From Straminergon stramineum (lineage: Eukaryota > Streptophyta > Bryopsida > Hypnales > Calliergonaceae), in contig OY987271.1 of NCBI GenBank assembly GCA_963920665.1, positions 1,738,501-1,802,500 of the forward strand: DNA of 64,000 nt. The letters run 5' to 3'. The notes under the pieces were generated by a model. It was not told where the DNA came from. It saw nothing but the letters and a program-made list of their open reading frames with translations, and did not search any database. The translations under genes and the position numbers were made by a program. This document shows positions 13,261-25,823 of this stretch, one piece after another (position 1 is the stretch's first letter; each line of letters opens with the position of its first letter).

Positions 13261-13539
13261 TAGATTGATTTTTTATCTCAATTGCCCTGGCTAAACCCCC
13301 TAGTCTCTGGCTGAAATCCCCCTAGTCCTTAGTTGAAACCCCTAGCCCCTGGTTGAATCCAACCCCCTCCATACTGGGCGATACCGGGTCTGCCGGTACT
13401 AGTTGCTACGCTAGCCTCCGATACCCGAGTCACCGGTGTTGGTCCGCCGAGATTGAGGCCAATACTGAATGCTGGTGCTGGCTACAGCCAAAAAAAAGAG
13501 TTGAGAATCTCCCTTCCTTCTGCAGAAAATTGCCTTAGA

Positions 13540-14300
13540 AGCTTAGTTTTCTACACTCATCAAGGGTTGGAAACGTTGGGCGTAGGGCTTTGGGGAATGC
13601 TCCTTCTTTTGACTTCTAGGACCTAAGACTAGTTCTTTTGGGGTACTAAACTCTAACTTGTTTCCAATTATTTTGGGAACTAAACTTTGGAGGTGAGTAA
13701 TGCTTGGGGTCAGAGCTCCATCATCAATTTGGGTTTAACACCAAATCTAGGACTTGGAGGCATCTAAGGTCTCAAGGCTCCACCGTTAGATAGGACTTTT
13801 AATACACAATCTAGGACTCTATAGACCTAGGGTTCTTTCTCTACCGTCAATGGACCAAGGGCTTAGAGCTAGAGCTCACGTGACACAAGACAAGGACACA
13901 TTAGCCTAGTGACCACGTGAAATGGGGTAAGAAGGGACCCTAAGACCTCTTTCTACTTGCAACAATCCCCCAAGATGGAATAGGGGGTAGCAAGGAGAGT
14001 GAAAACTACCGCAAGAGGGCAAGACTATTAGAAGAGAGTTTGGTTCCAACCCACTCTCTCCAAATGACAACAAAGGACTACTACGAGAACAAGAGCTACA
14101 AAAAGAAGCAAGAGAGAGAAACAAGGAAACCAACACCGCCAAAGTTCCAACAAGTGGACCCCAACAGATCCAAGTATAATGATGTATAAAATGGAGGTGT
14201 TTGAGGAGAGGAGGGCGCCCCCTTTTGTAGGAGGATGGGTACCCTCGCTCCCCTCAAAATTACAAACTAGGAAACTCCGTTCCCCACGAAGGGAACTCTA
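13540..14300. repeat. LTR-like remnant related to 7.3-8.35 kb
   Basis: It contains two ~65-base units (around 13725-13850) built like those at 7441-7620: TTTAACAC or TTTTAATACACA, TCTAGGACT, then a G-rich stretch and a TCNACCGT block. It also holds GTTCCAACA near 14140 like that near 8040. There is no protein-coding domain. Confidence 0.35.
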
Positions 14301-14624
14301 AAAATCTAATTTTCTTACGAGAATTAGTCCCATGTAAGATATTGACTATTCTATTGTAGTGTGGGAAAAGCTTGGTGAACAAAATCCAAGGAATTCCCTA
14401 GTGGTAGTTCTTTTAATGGGGAATGGTCAATTAGTCTATCGTTTTGTATCTAAGGTCACTTTTAACGTAGGATACTCAATCACTTTAATAATTAAAGAAA
14501 TAAATGATTAATTTCGTTAATTGGTTCAAGGAATGTGTAATCAAATTCTAGCCTATCCTAGTATTCCGTCTAATTCCCATGAATGCAAACATATGACATG
14601 ACATCCCAGTCCTATACTAGAATT

Positions 14625-16715
14625 CTAATGTCAATTTGTCAAGGGTATGTCAAATAGTCATGGCTCCTGTTCTATCGACTTAATCATCCCATATATAATA
14701 TATACATATTGCCACATACATACGATTGCAACTCTTTAATTATTTCTTCAATTTAATCCATGTCAATTGGTCCAATAGCTAATTAATTAATCTAATTACT
14801 ACAAATGCAATTATGCAAAATCACAAATCTGTAAGGTCAATTTGTCACAGTTATGCAAAGCATGCAAAAGTTAAAGTTCATTCCTGTAAATTATGCTCCA
14901 GTCAATTAGACAACTTCTCTCTTTCTCCAGCTCCATCCTCCATCAGCAATGAGTCAATTGGTCCATTTTACAACAAGTTAGACTCTCACAATCTATATAA
15001 ATTTGTTATTTTGTCAATTGGACTGGACACTTTAATAGTATAGAAAAGCCATAAACTATTCCTAATTACTCATAATTAATGTCAATTGGTCAAGCACTTG
15101 GCTACTATGTGACCTAATTGTAAATGGGCCAATCCTACTTCAATTCCAAATTTCTAATTCAAACTTAACCAATATTCTATCTCCTACACTGTAACAAGCT
15201 GACTACTTGACATTTCAACTACTAGAAGCAACAAGATTATCACCTAAATATACTCAAACAATTTGCCAAATATTCTCCAAGTACTTAGTCACTTCATCTG
15301 CATGTCAATTTGTCCATTGTTCACATACATAAACCACATCCATGGTTAACTCCTTAACTCCTGATTACCTCTCACAGACAATTAGACTACAACGACAACC
15401 AACACCTACACAGACCATTTGAAAATTGACTACAAGAACAATTCCAAATAATTCTGTTATCCCTCAATCAATATTAAATAATCAGAGTTAGGTTAAATCA
15501 TAGAATAACCTCAATTTGTATTAGACCAATAGACTGAATAACAAAATATTAATGTCAATTCCTGGCTCACCTAACCACGTAGAAAGAATTAAGGACTATT
15601 CACACTCACAGAAAAATAACACTGTCTATTTGACTTCACAAATCAGCCTATACACGGCTGATTACACCGGCTCCATCCGCCTACACTCATTGACAAATTG
15701 TCTTACTGGTTACTCATTAACCGTAAAACCTCACAGTCTACTCGTCTTCTACAATCCTCTTCTGGTCTGCCTATTTGACTATATTTATGATCAACCAGTT
15801 TCGCCTTAACTCGGCTTACAAAGTTATATATTTTCTTAATTTAAATTCCTGACTCTTAAGAAATACCAATCACTGGTAATTTTGACTCCTCTCTTTCACA
15901 AACGATTAGACAACAAACTATGACCCAATTATAACCAATCCCTGCCTAATTGGCTCAATTATATATGCATACTTATTAAATAAGCTCTCACAGCAAGGCT
16001 AATAGACTAATAAAATCATAGACAACGCCAATCCCTAGCTAATTGACTCACTCTCCTCACAAACGATTATTGGCTTCTCGTCTACCTGACCTACTTACAT
16101 ATAAAACAAGAAGACACCAAGACAAGTTCACCGCTCACAACTGTCCACTTGTTTGTGTCAACAACAATTAACGGTACTTGCTAATGGAGTGACGATTTGA
16201 CAAACTCACAATTTATGACCATTTAACAAAAACTAAAGAAGAAAAAAACAAAAAGAAACATTGCAAAACACAGGCTCAACTAAGAAATTAATGCTCTCCT
16301 TAAATATCCAAGTTGTTTGCACTGTAGCAAGACAATTTGACCAACCTTACAGCTCTCGACTATTAGACAAACAAAAGAATAGAAAACAACCGCCAATCCC
16401 TGGCTACAACATGAATAGACGAATAGACAATTGTATTAAGCTTGAAGGAATGCCCAAGTACAATTGACAAAGGCGAGCAATCGTTGCAAACGCTTGTGAG
16501 AGAGAGAGAGAGAGAGAGCACAGTCTATTAGTCTTTTGTTTCTTGGCTCGTAACTAACCCACAGTTAGCTTCACTGTCTATTTGTCTATCCGATCCTAAC
16601 TAACCCTAACTCCCTATCCAACTGTCTAATAGTCCTTTTCATATTAGTGTGTCTATTTGACCTAATTCACATTCAATTAAGTTGTAAAGCTAGCTTAATT
16701 AGTCTATTAGTCTTT
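14625..16715. repeat. Field of GTCAATTNGWC-type motifs
   Basis: An 11-base motif of the form GTC-A/T-ATT-N-G-T/A-C recurs across about 2 kb. Examples on the plus strand start at 14630, 14762, 14836, 14901, 14953, 15013, 15081 and 15304 (GTCAATT form), and at 15624, 16523, 16576, 16651 and 16702 (GTCTATT form). Inverted or hybrid forms occur at 15692 and 16331. Spacing is often 50-75 bases in the first 700 bases. The sequence between motifs does not align by eye. No gene is supported in the interval. It may be a strongly diverged satellite or a clustered binding site. Confidence 0.6.
16497..16519. repeat. (GA)n microsatellite
   Basis: Uninterrupted GA dinucleotide run of about ten units within the motif field. 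Confidence 0.9.
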
Positions 16716-16783
16716 TACTTTCCAAAATAACAAAAGTACATCAAAAAGTATGTCTACATCTACGATTATCTTGGGATTTACCC

Positions 16784-16919
16784 CACATGTGAGGGCGTTG
16801 ACAATTACGTCTCCTCACATGTGAGGGCGTTGACAATTACGTCTCCTCACATGTGAGGGCGTTGACAATTACGTCTCCTCACATGTGAGGGCGTTGACAA
16901 TTACGTCTCCTCACATGTG
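16784..16919 (+). repeat. Perfect 32-base minisatellite, 4.25 copies
   Basis: Units start at 16784, 16816, 16848 and 16880 and are identical. Each begins with the palindrome CACATGTG, then AGGGCGTTGACAATTACGTC and TCCT. A partial fifth copy starts at 16912. A diverged relative lies at about 17024-17060 (CCCACATGTGGGGGTGTTGA). Copy identity implies recent expansion or homogenisation. Confidence 0.95.
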
Positions 16920-17169
16920 ATGAAGACCTTGTTCCCAAACGTGGGAATCTTACGCAATCTAAATTTCTTATAACTTTCAAATCTACATAAGACGTTGACT
17001 ATCTTCGGATTACGTCGGAATTTTCCCACATGTGGGGGTGTTGACAACTAAGTCTCTTCCCCACATGTGTTGGAAACCTTGTTTCCAAGCGTAGGAACGT
17101 CCTTCTTCCAATTCTCCCAGATTTAGGCTTTAATTGCACGTTGATTTCTTTGGTTTTCTGCTATCCACT

Positions 17170-17310
17170 TCTAACTTTAGGAGTTTAACTACGATTGGCA
17201 AATAGGTTGCTCCATTGGCTCCAAAAGGCCATTTTTCATTCGGAGAAACTCCTCTCCCTTTTCCTTCGCAAACAACCCATCAAAACCTAGTGCCATCCCC
17301 GTCAAAAAGG
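17170..17310 (+). repeat. Dispersed block shared with 8218-8350
   Basis: Shares CTAACTTT-A/T-GGAG, CCATTGGCTCCAAAAGGCCA, a T-run, a pyrimidine stretch and AAAACCTAG in the same order with 8218-8350. It is likely part of the same retroelement family's LTR or untranslated region. Confidence 0.7.
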
Positions 17311-19009
17311 ATTAAAGATTTAACTTGTCGGTGTTGCCCCTTTTGAACAAGGTGAGTGACTAGGGTGACTTAGAAGGTCCAAGGAGGTAAGGAAAGACCT
17401 TTCATCAACTTTGTTTCGAACTTGTAGGCTCCCGAGACACCAGTCAAATCCCCGCCCTGCCACGTCATTAAATCTGAAGGGAATCTTCAAATTCAAGCAT
17501 CTCTCACTATCAAAATGCCACAAAACTTGTTAGGGAGACTTATTAACATAAAAGAATATAATCTAATTTTTAGTGAGATTTTATCACCCTCCAGGGAATT
17601 TCCACGAATTTCTTGTAGTAGATTTCAACAGTTGACCGTCTGGAAAGAATACTTTTGCAAGTCAAAAAATCTTGAGACTTTTTATGTGACCTCTCAAGAA
17701 GTCCCACAATGGTCGTGCAAGCTCATATTCTTACTTTGCACATGTAGGGATAAGAAGGATCAATCCTACCCTCTACTAATTATGCGGGAAATAGGGAATC
17801 TTTTGTATACGAGGGAATCTTGGTGAAGAGATTTCACTGTCAATCCCCTAGAACAATCTAGACCCCAATTCCACGTTCAGGATTTGTGAATTCCTCCACA
17901 AGCCAGTCTTGGTATGTCACAGTCTATTTTGGCCTTAGGCTCTTTTGGGGGTTTTTTACACCTAATTACCCTCTAATCTATACAAATAGAAAAATAGAAA
18001 AACTATGAGTACCAAGTGACGAATTGGGAGCTCACACTAAGGACAAAAAGACAAAAAATAGGACAAGTGTTTCTTGCTATTACCCATGACAATGGTAATC
18101 TACTATTAGCCATTTTAGTATGTTAGATTTTTTAGAAGTTCACATTGGCATAGAACTTGTTGGAATTGTCTATTGATTCGATTTTTATCGAGGTGATTAT
18201 TGTATTTGTGTGATGTAATATGAAGAATAGGGAATTTACGAAGTTTGTTATAGATTGTTTGGAGGGGAGGCATTTGTATTTTGTTCTAAGAATAATCAGT
18301 GTAGGTGGGTGGTGGTAGGGCTTTGGTTGTTGAATGGAGGTGATATGGTAGTGTAGTAATTAATTTAGGTATTTTTAAAATTATCATTTGTTAGATTTGG
18401 AAAGTGGATGACTTGATTGTACCATTTTTGATCTAATATGGTTCTCAATAGTGGAAATAGGGGATTAGTCTATAGAGGTGTATTTGGGGTTTATTTTTAA
18501 GTAGGTATATTTTTTATTTAAATATATGTATTATTCTAGATATATGGGGGTGTAGGCAAGCAACTTGTATCAATAGGGGCAATTTTGGGGAGCCCTTATT
18601 TTTTACAAGTATGGAAAAAATGAATCCTCCATAAGGTACAATAATGCAAATAAGCCCATTGTGAGCTAAATCATATTCGTGGTGTGTATTTTAGAATTTG
18701 AATGTACACCACTAACAAAATCTTAGCCCATAATGGGCTTATTCCTAAGTGGTTTGGAATGGGATAGTTTATCTTATATTTTGCCCAACCTACCTTAGTC
18801 ATTAAGGGCATGACAAGGAGTAGATGAACACTATAGTATATACTTGCAGATAGTTCTAATTCTAAAATCACGACATAAATTGTTTACCAATGAGGTAGGG
18901 GGTCCTTAGCATCTTTAAAAAGGGACCCCACAAGAAACAAAATTGTCTTACAGAGCTCTTCAACTAACCCCAACCCTTGAACTAACTAATAAGTCCCTTG
19001 AGTTTCATG
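17311..19009. other. AT-rich sequence, no supported gene
   Basis: The open frame at 17515-17826 has no recognisable domain and no splice partner. Nothing else is supported up to the CACTA element. Confidence 0.45.
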
Positions 19010-20270
19010 TATCACTATAAGAAATCCATATTTAGGGTTGTATTTGACCACTAACGCACGATGTCTGACAAAACATGACGATGTCAAAGGACAATTGGCC
19101 CAAGAAGGTAGATTTTTGTAGATGTTGGAGAGAACATTGGCACATTATTGTAAAACTAAGTTGATGTTATGATTGACGTTGATGTTTCATTTGACATGAT
19201 TGAAGACATGGTGATGTTTTTTGAAATGCCAAAAAAAATGAAGATTGCCACATCATCAAGTAGACCCATTTTGACTATGGGTAAGTGAGTAAAAATTACT
19301 ATAGTCTATGGTAAAAAGTTGACCATATGTGAAATTTTTTAGGGAAGGGTAGCCACATGGCATGCCCTGCCAAGAAAAGGAAATGGATGGATGTGCACCA
19401 TGGATGAAAAAGAGATGGTCTTTATACAAGCAGGTCGTCAGAAGTAAAACAAACAATATGGAATATGTAAAACAAGAATTGTGTTCAATGTAAAATGTTT
19501 AAAATGTCATCCAAATGTCTAAAACAACATTTAGATGTCTGAAATAGTGTCAAGATGTGCAATGGTTAAGTTCTCATATTCTAGTTATCCCATGTCTTTT
19601 GTCTCACCATGGACGAACAATGAATATAAATATGACCTCAGTTATCTTCATTTTCAGTAACTTTTAATGAAGGAATTCCTTCATTTAGCCATCAAAACTT
19701 CTCTTGATGGTAGATGGTAAGTTTTCTTCAATTCTTGTTGAATTCAAGAAATTTTGCTTGTTCATTTTAATTTATTTTTATTCATTATTTTTTATTGATC
19801 TTGCTTGATAGGTATAATATGCACAAATTCATGTCTCAAAAAAGTCTAGACATCTAATTTGTCATTTGAAAAAGCAAAATTAAAATTTTCAATTGACATA
19901 AAAGAATGCTGACTAGGCATGCCACCTCATTATCCTTGGTTACCACTTCACTTTTCTTGCTACCATGTCAAAGTGCCATATCATAGAAAGGTTGGATGAA
20001 AAAAAATCCCATGTGGCTCTCCTCACCTATGTGGCGCTTACATGGCGTCCACATGCCACATTGTAGGGATTTTGGAAGACCATGTTTTTTTGTGATGTTA
20101 AAAAAAAACAAGCCTAAATCACGCATGTCTTTCTAGATTTTACCACATCTATGGCCCATCCATTATAACAAATTTTAGGTGACATCAATGCCAATTTCCT
20201 TCATGTCAAATTGAACGCCCTTTCACATTTTCTACCGTGTCCAAAAAAACTCGGGTTTCTTATAGTGTAT
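19010..20270. mobile_element. Non-autonomous CACTA (En/Spm-type) element with TAT duplication
   Basis: The left end reads CACTATAAGAAATCC from 19013. The right end, read on the minus strand from 20267, is CACTATAAGAAACCC. The 3-base sequence TAT flanks both ends (19010-19012 and 20268-20270). CACTA ends with a 3-base duplication define the CACTA/En-Spm superfamily. The 1255-base element has no transposase frame, so it must have been moved by an element elsewhere. Subterminal TTGACAT/ATGTCAA motifs near both ends may be transposase-binding repeats. Confidence 0.9.
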
Positions 20271-22223
20271 CTAGCAAAGCATAATACCTTCCCAACATGG
20301 GCAAGACCATTGCATGGTTATACAATGTTATAGAAGTCTTGAGGTGCCTCCGAAATGATCAATGTGGGGCTATAATCTAAGGTAGACCAATCCATTTCTA
20401 CCAACTACCTTTTTGCGCCATCCTATTATTTGCCTAAATTCCACCACAAAATTCATCCAAATCAATCATTTTTCCAACAATTTCAGTGTATTAATGGCAA
20501 TATGGTTCAATGTGGCTCTCCTTGGTGAATACTTAAGTGCTAATAGATATTCCCTTTGTTTTAAAATAAATTCAGGGTTTCTTAAAAATGGCTAGATTAA
20601 TGGTTGAGCTTCTCCTATTTTCAAGGAATTGTATGGTTACTGTAGCTTCTAATAAATACCACTAGGAGTGAAAGAGTGGATGTCAACAATGAAATGGCGC
20701 ATGTGGAAAATAAGTGGCAAAATTAATAATTTCTTTCCCCTTTTTTGAATTGTTGCAATGCCATTAGTTCCAACCAATATTGGTGTAGTGAAGTTCAATG
20801 AAGTCCTCTTTATCCAATTCCAACAATATTCTACAATTCAACTCCATGAAACTCTCAACAAGAGATTTGTTAGCAGCAATTGTTGTACAATTGTGGATAT
20901 ACTTCATCATCTTTGGTTGGTTATAGCTTGCATTTTGATTCCCTTCGTAGGGATCAAATTGTTGCATAGTGGTATCAATAGATTCTTTTGCTTCAAGGTG
21001 TTCGAACTAGCTTTAGTTGTAGAGAACTAATTTATTGCATCATAATTATCAAATTTTATTTGGATCAAGTGTATTTGGAAATCCTAGATTATTTCATGAT
21101 AGAGGGGGTACATGAAAGGCACTTATGGGTTGTTTATAGGACATTCATGACTCCATTCTATAGGCGATTTTGTAATTTCACCGTAGACCACTTCAAAAAT
21201 TAACAAAAATTACAATTTTAATCAAAAAAAATACAATTCCACTTAGGTTTGATTTGTGGAACAAGTGCACACCTTTGAAAAATATGTGCCCCTCTTAGAG
21301 TTGGTCCCAAGATATTTAGATTGAAAATCAAGGTCATAACAGGCTTGTCTACCTTAACAAAAGCAGGGTTGCAAGGGGTGGATAAAGTGAGTTCCACTAT
21401 CATGCAAATTTTCATGCTATTGCTATTGTCTATTGGTTTCTTTGTTACCCGTAAACTCGCCCCCCTAGGGATTTTGCAAAAGGTATAAAGGAGATCACCC
21501 ATTTTCGATTGGCCTGGCATTCTAGTAGGTTAGGTTGTTGAAATTCCAATCAATTGTCATGTAGGTGACAACTCATGTAGAGCATGACCTAGAGCGTGAA
21601 GCAATAGAAATGCCTTGGAGGTGAACATTGAAAGTATACAATGATCACAACATGTACATTGAAAGCCACAACGATCACTTACATTGGTTTTCCAACCAGG
21701 CTATGGATAAAAAATAGGTTTGCCTACATATCAAGAATGGGGCAACAAAATCTATATGAAAAAAAATTTCATGGTGATTTTATTTTTTCTGAAAAATAGG
21801 TAAAAATTTACGAAAACCTTCTGAAATCTATTTCTCTTCATGAGGAAATTTTTTCCTCAACCTTCCCTATGCTCTAGATAGGTTGAATTGCTTAAGTGGT
21901 TGGAAATGGGTGATCGTCTTGATAAAGCAAGTTACTGTAATTAAAGTGGAAGTGACAAGTATATCATGGTCCTGATATTGAAATGCAAGTTGTATTCTGC
22001 AACCTACGGATCATACTTATCATACTATATTTATCTTCCATTTGTTTGTCAAACAAAAGTTGGATCACTTGCATCTTGGTAAGTAAGTTAGCCCATAACT
22101 GCGCACATGGCTTTTGTTTTTACTGTTTGGACTTCAAATATTTTCAAGGAGCATGCATTCTTGGAACTTGGAACCTGATCATGAATGATTCATGTCTACC
22201 TATGATTGACAGAGGGAGGCCAC
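20271..22223. other. AT-rich decayed sequence, no supported gene
   Basis: The open frames at 20758-21030 (+) and 20764-20967 (-) overlap. The minus-strand one (with MQQFDPYEG) looks vaguely like a retroelement gag fragment, but that is too weak to name. Nothing else is supported. Confidence 0.4.
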
Positions 22224-22600
22224 TAAGGTAGGAACATCCATAACCGTCATTTTAAGCAATTCAGCATAGATGGGGTCAAATTTTTTTACAAATTTTTTTT
22301 TCAGTATTAGCAATTGAAAATTATGAATTTTCAAAAAAAAAATAGAATGTTTGGATATGGCATCTAATTTCTATGAATTTTCAAAGTAGAACTCCCTAGG
22401 GCACCCATAGCCACACTCTACTAAATTTGCCTTGATTCTAGCACCAAAATCTGAAAAAATCAGAGCCCACCAACCACATTTAAGTATGGAGATGGTTTCA
22501 AGGTACTTTGAAGATGGTTGCAAGGTACATTAGGGAACACTTTGAGGAAATTCTACTCTCATCTGTGGGTACACTCATGGTTATGGGTGTTCCTACCTTA
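22224..22600. mobile_element. Small TIR element (MITE-like), TA flanks
   Basis: The left end TAAGGTAGGAACATCCATAA (22224) and the right end, reverse complemented, TAAGGTAGGAACACCCATAA (22600) form imperfect inverted repeats of about 22 bases. If the outer TA on each side is the target duplication, this is a mariner/Stowaway-style MITE of about 373 bases. There is no coding capacity. A TAA or other 3-base duplication cannot be ruled out. Confidence 0.65.
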
Positions 22601-25600
22601 AATCCGGTCTCACAAAGTTGGACCAGCAGGGTGGATTTACCTCGGGGGAAAATGCAAGAATTTTTTATTTGTCATACATTATAAAATTTGCAAATTTTGA
22701 GTTTATATTTTCAATCAAAGATCCCAAAATAGGTCAAAGAGGTCTACAACATATCCTAATCATGGTAAAAATAGGGGATTTAAATTTTTAAAATTACCCC
22801 CAGAGAACACAAAATTTACCCTATTTGCCTGTTGGTTCTACTTTGTAGGAAGGATTTAGCATCTTGCTTGCTTGATGGATAAGTTTTTGAAGTTGGTACC
22901 CTCCCCTAGAATGATTCCTCTTTAGCATTTCAAGTCTCAATGGACAACATGCATATTATATGTAGAATGGAAGATGATAATGAAATTCTCATAGTACAAT
23001 TAGTAGGGTACCAAAAATAACTTGATACCCTTCTTTTTCCCATACAAACACTCCCAACAACACAATCTTATGCAATTTGTAGACAATTCTTAGTGTCTAA
23101 CATCGTTGCATCCTCCACAACTCAATCTAATGCAATTCATAGACAATTGTTAGTATCTTACACCATTGCATTCTTATGTGGTGAATCTCAGTTATTCAAT
23201 GTACCAAATTTCAAAACCCTAGGAATGTTAAATTGAGTGTAGTAAGTATCAAGAGTGAAAGCATGCTGATAGGGGCCAACTTGGGCGTAACGATTGTTTT
23301 TTTGATTGAAATTTGAAATTTGAAGTATGAAAATTGTAAGTTCTCCTAAAAGAGTTGTAATACTATGTTCAAGCAATATACATATATCTTGTCTATAAAT
23401 ATGATAGTATTCTAGAATGTTTGTAAATGGAATAAGGACAAAAGACCATGTGTAACCAGTCCTTTTTGGCCCTTACATGCTTTAAAACTAAATGGGTTTT
23501 ACATCATTATGGATGAGATTTAGAGGTTGTCATTGTCCTTGCCTTTAAAACAAAGTAGGAAATACTTCAAATTTTGTTTTTCAACTCTTCTATGATGTAC
23601 ATGGTGTAAATTATGCAAGATTTTCAAAATCTTAAGCACTGTCAAATAAGCAACTAAGCACTGTTTAAGGAGATCAACTAAGGTCTACTGGTAGCTCTTA
23701 TTAGCATGCTTCTACCCTCAATGCACCTTATAGTTTTACATTTGCAATTTGTCATCGTACAAATGCCTTGCATCCAAATGTTGGGAGCCAAATCACCCCC
23801 ACTCTCCATCAAATCTTACTTATCTTTCCTATAGAACAAGTTTTCTTGCCACTATTGCTTGCCATTGTCACACAAATGATTGGCAAGATTGTTTGACATC
23901 AACAAAGGATACAAGTTGGTTGGTTTCTTAAATAGGCATTTAGACTAGTGGGTTGGGGGAGATGGAACAATCGTCTTTCTTGCTCTTGGTATGGAAATTG
24001 GCATAAATATGATCTCTAGGAGGTACAATTTGTAGAGAGGTTGGACTTGTCTCTTATTCCAAATTGCTTGATGATTTGGTCCTTGGCACATATGGGGCTT
24101 CATTGGCCCGGTTAGAGAATGTCATGTATAGACTATTGTATACGTATATGAGCCATCAAAAATTCTAAATTTTCTATAATTTCTTGAAGTTGTAGAGCTT
24201 CATGTCTTTGGTGTTTGCAAGAAACACCGATACTTAATTACATCACAAAGAATGAGAAAGTTGTCCTCTAGGATAACTATTGAAGCATGACCTAGATGAA
24301 CTTGAATTTTTTAATGGAGATTGAGGTCTTCAATGTAGTCATATCTTATATCTTTTAGAGATAGAAAAAGTTGTATTCAAGAGTGAATTTTTTAATTTAT
24401 CACACTTTCAACTTTAGTAGTTTCTAGTACTATCAAGTACCCAAATTTTATGATCTAGAGATGAATTTTTTGTATTCTATTTCCATAACAAGTGGGCATA
24501 TTCATACCAAGAGACATCTAATAATATGTTATTTTATGCCCTTTGATCCACATTCATGAAAAGAGGGCTTCCTTGTGCATACACTTGTGACCATTGAAGA
24601 TGGATTCAAGCTCACTTTTTTGGTGAAATCATGAAGTCCTCACAAATGGCCAATTTTTAGTTTTTTCTACTACAATAGATTTCTTATGAATTAAAACCTT
24701 GACATATCCTTTTTGTTAAAAAATAGGAAAGTCTTAGACATAGTATTGTGGGTACAACTAAGTATTGGATAGTATTAAAAAAGAACACTTGTTGATAGTA
24801 CAATAGATCTATAGTATAATCAATGACCTCAAATTGACCATTGAGCTCTCCCTTCTTAGTACTCAAGGCCAAAACCATAGTTATTGCTAAAACGGAATTA
24901 AACTTGTCCACTAATTTTTGCTACAACCTTCTAGGTATATAATGTTACAAAGGATGATGAGGCCACATAGGGATCAAAGTCAAGAGAGTGTGACATAGAT
25001 GTTGTGCATATTAAAAGGAGATTTTTTAGGGAGACTATCCATGTCAACAATCATGTGGTTGAAGGTCTAGCTCTCACCATTGTGCTTGGTGAAGTAGATG
25101 AATGGTATCAAAGGCAACAAGAGTCTCTTGATTTCATACTTCTTGTTGTATTTGTATTCTTTGGTCTTATACATGTTGTGCATGAATTTGAAAGTAGATT
25201 CGAATGAGACAACATTCTTGAATGAATAGGTCGGACAGACTACGGGAATGCCACTATTGTATTATGTGCAATTGAAGCATTGATTTTTTGAACACTCTTA
25301 ATGAATTGTAATAAAATCAATAGAAAAACACTATTATTTATCTTTACTCATGCACACCCCTTGTCTCTTGCTTTTATTATTGCTAGTCTTGCTCTATAAA
25401 GAAGAATCTCACCCACACCTTCTAATACCCTTGCTCCTTCAAATCAATTTCAAATCATTCCACTCTAAAGATTCTTTAGAAAGAAATTTTCATTTTTAGC
25501 ACATGGTTTTCTTAAAGATCAATCAAACTTTCATCTAGCTTTGATTACTTTGAATGATTGAAGATCTTATTTTAAAGAGAAAAATGACTTCATCTTACAA

Positions 25601-25792
25601 AAGCTACCAAAGCACCATGAACTTTTTAAAATTATCTTCTTCATTATCCAAAATTTGACATACCAACTGAAAATAAATTTTTGAGGCTTTAAATTTCAAA
25701 GAAATTGCTATTTTAACCCCTATAGAACCAAGGCATATTTTGGGCAGAAATTGTCAAAAACTGCCACTTTTTAGGGCAGCAAGAAAAAAATG

Positions 25793-25823
<31 letters not shown>

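Noticed and set aside
16784..16919. Direct 32-base repeats that could be mistaken for a CRISPR array
   Set aside because: The repeats are contiguous with no spacers, and the surrounding sequence is a plant nuclear genome.
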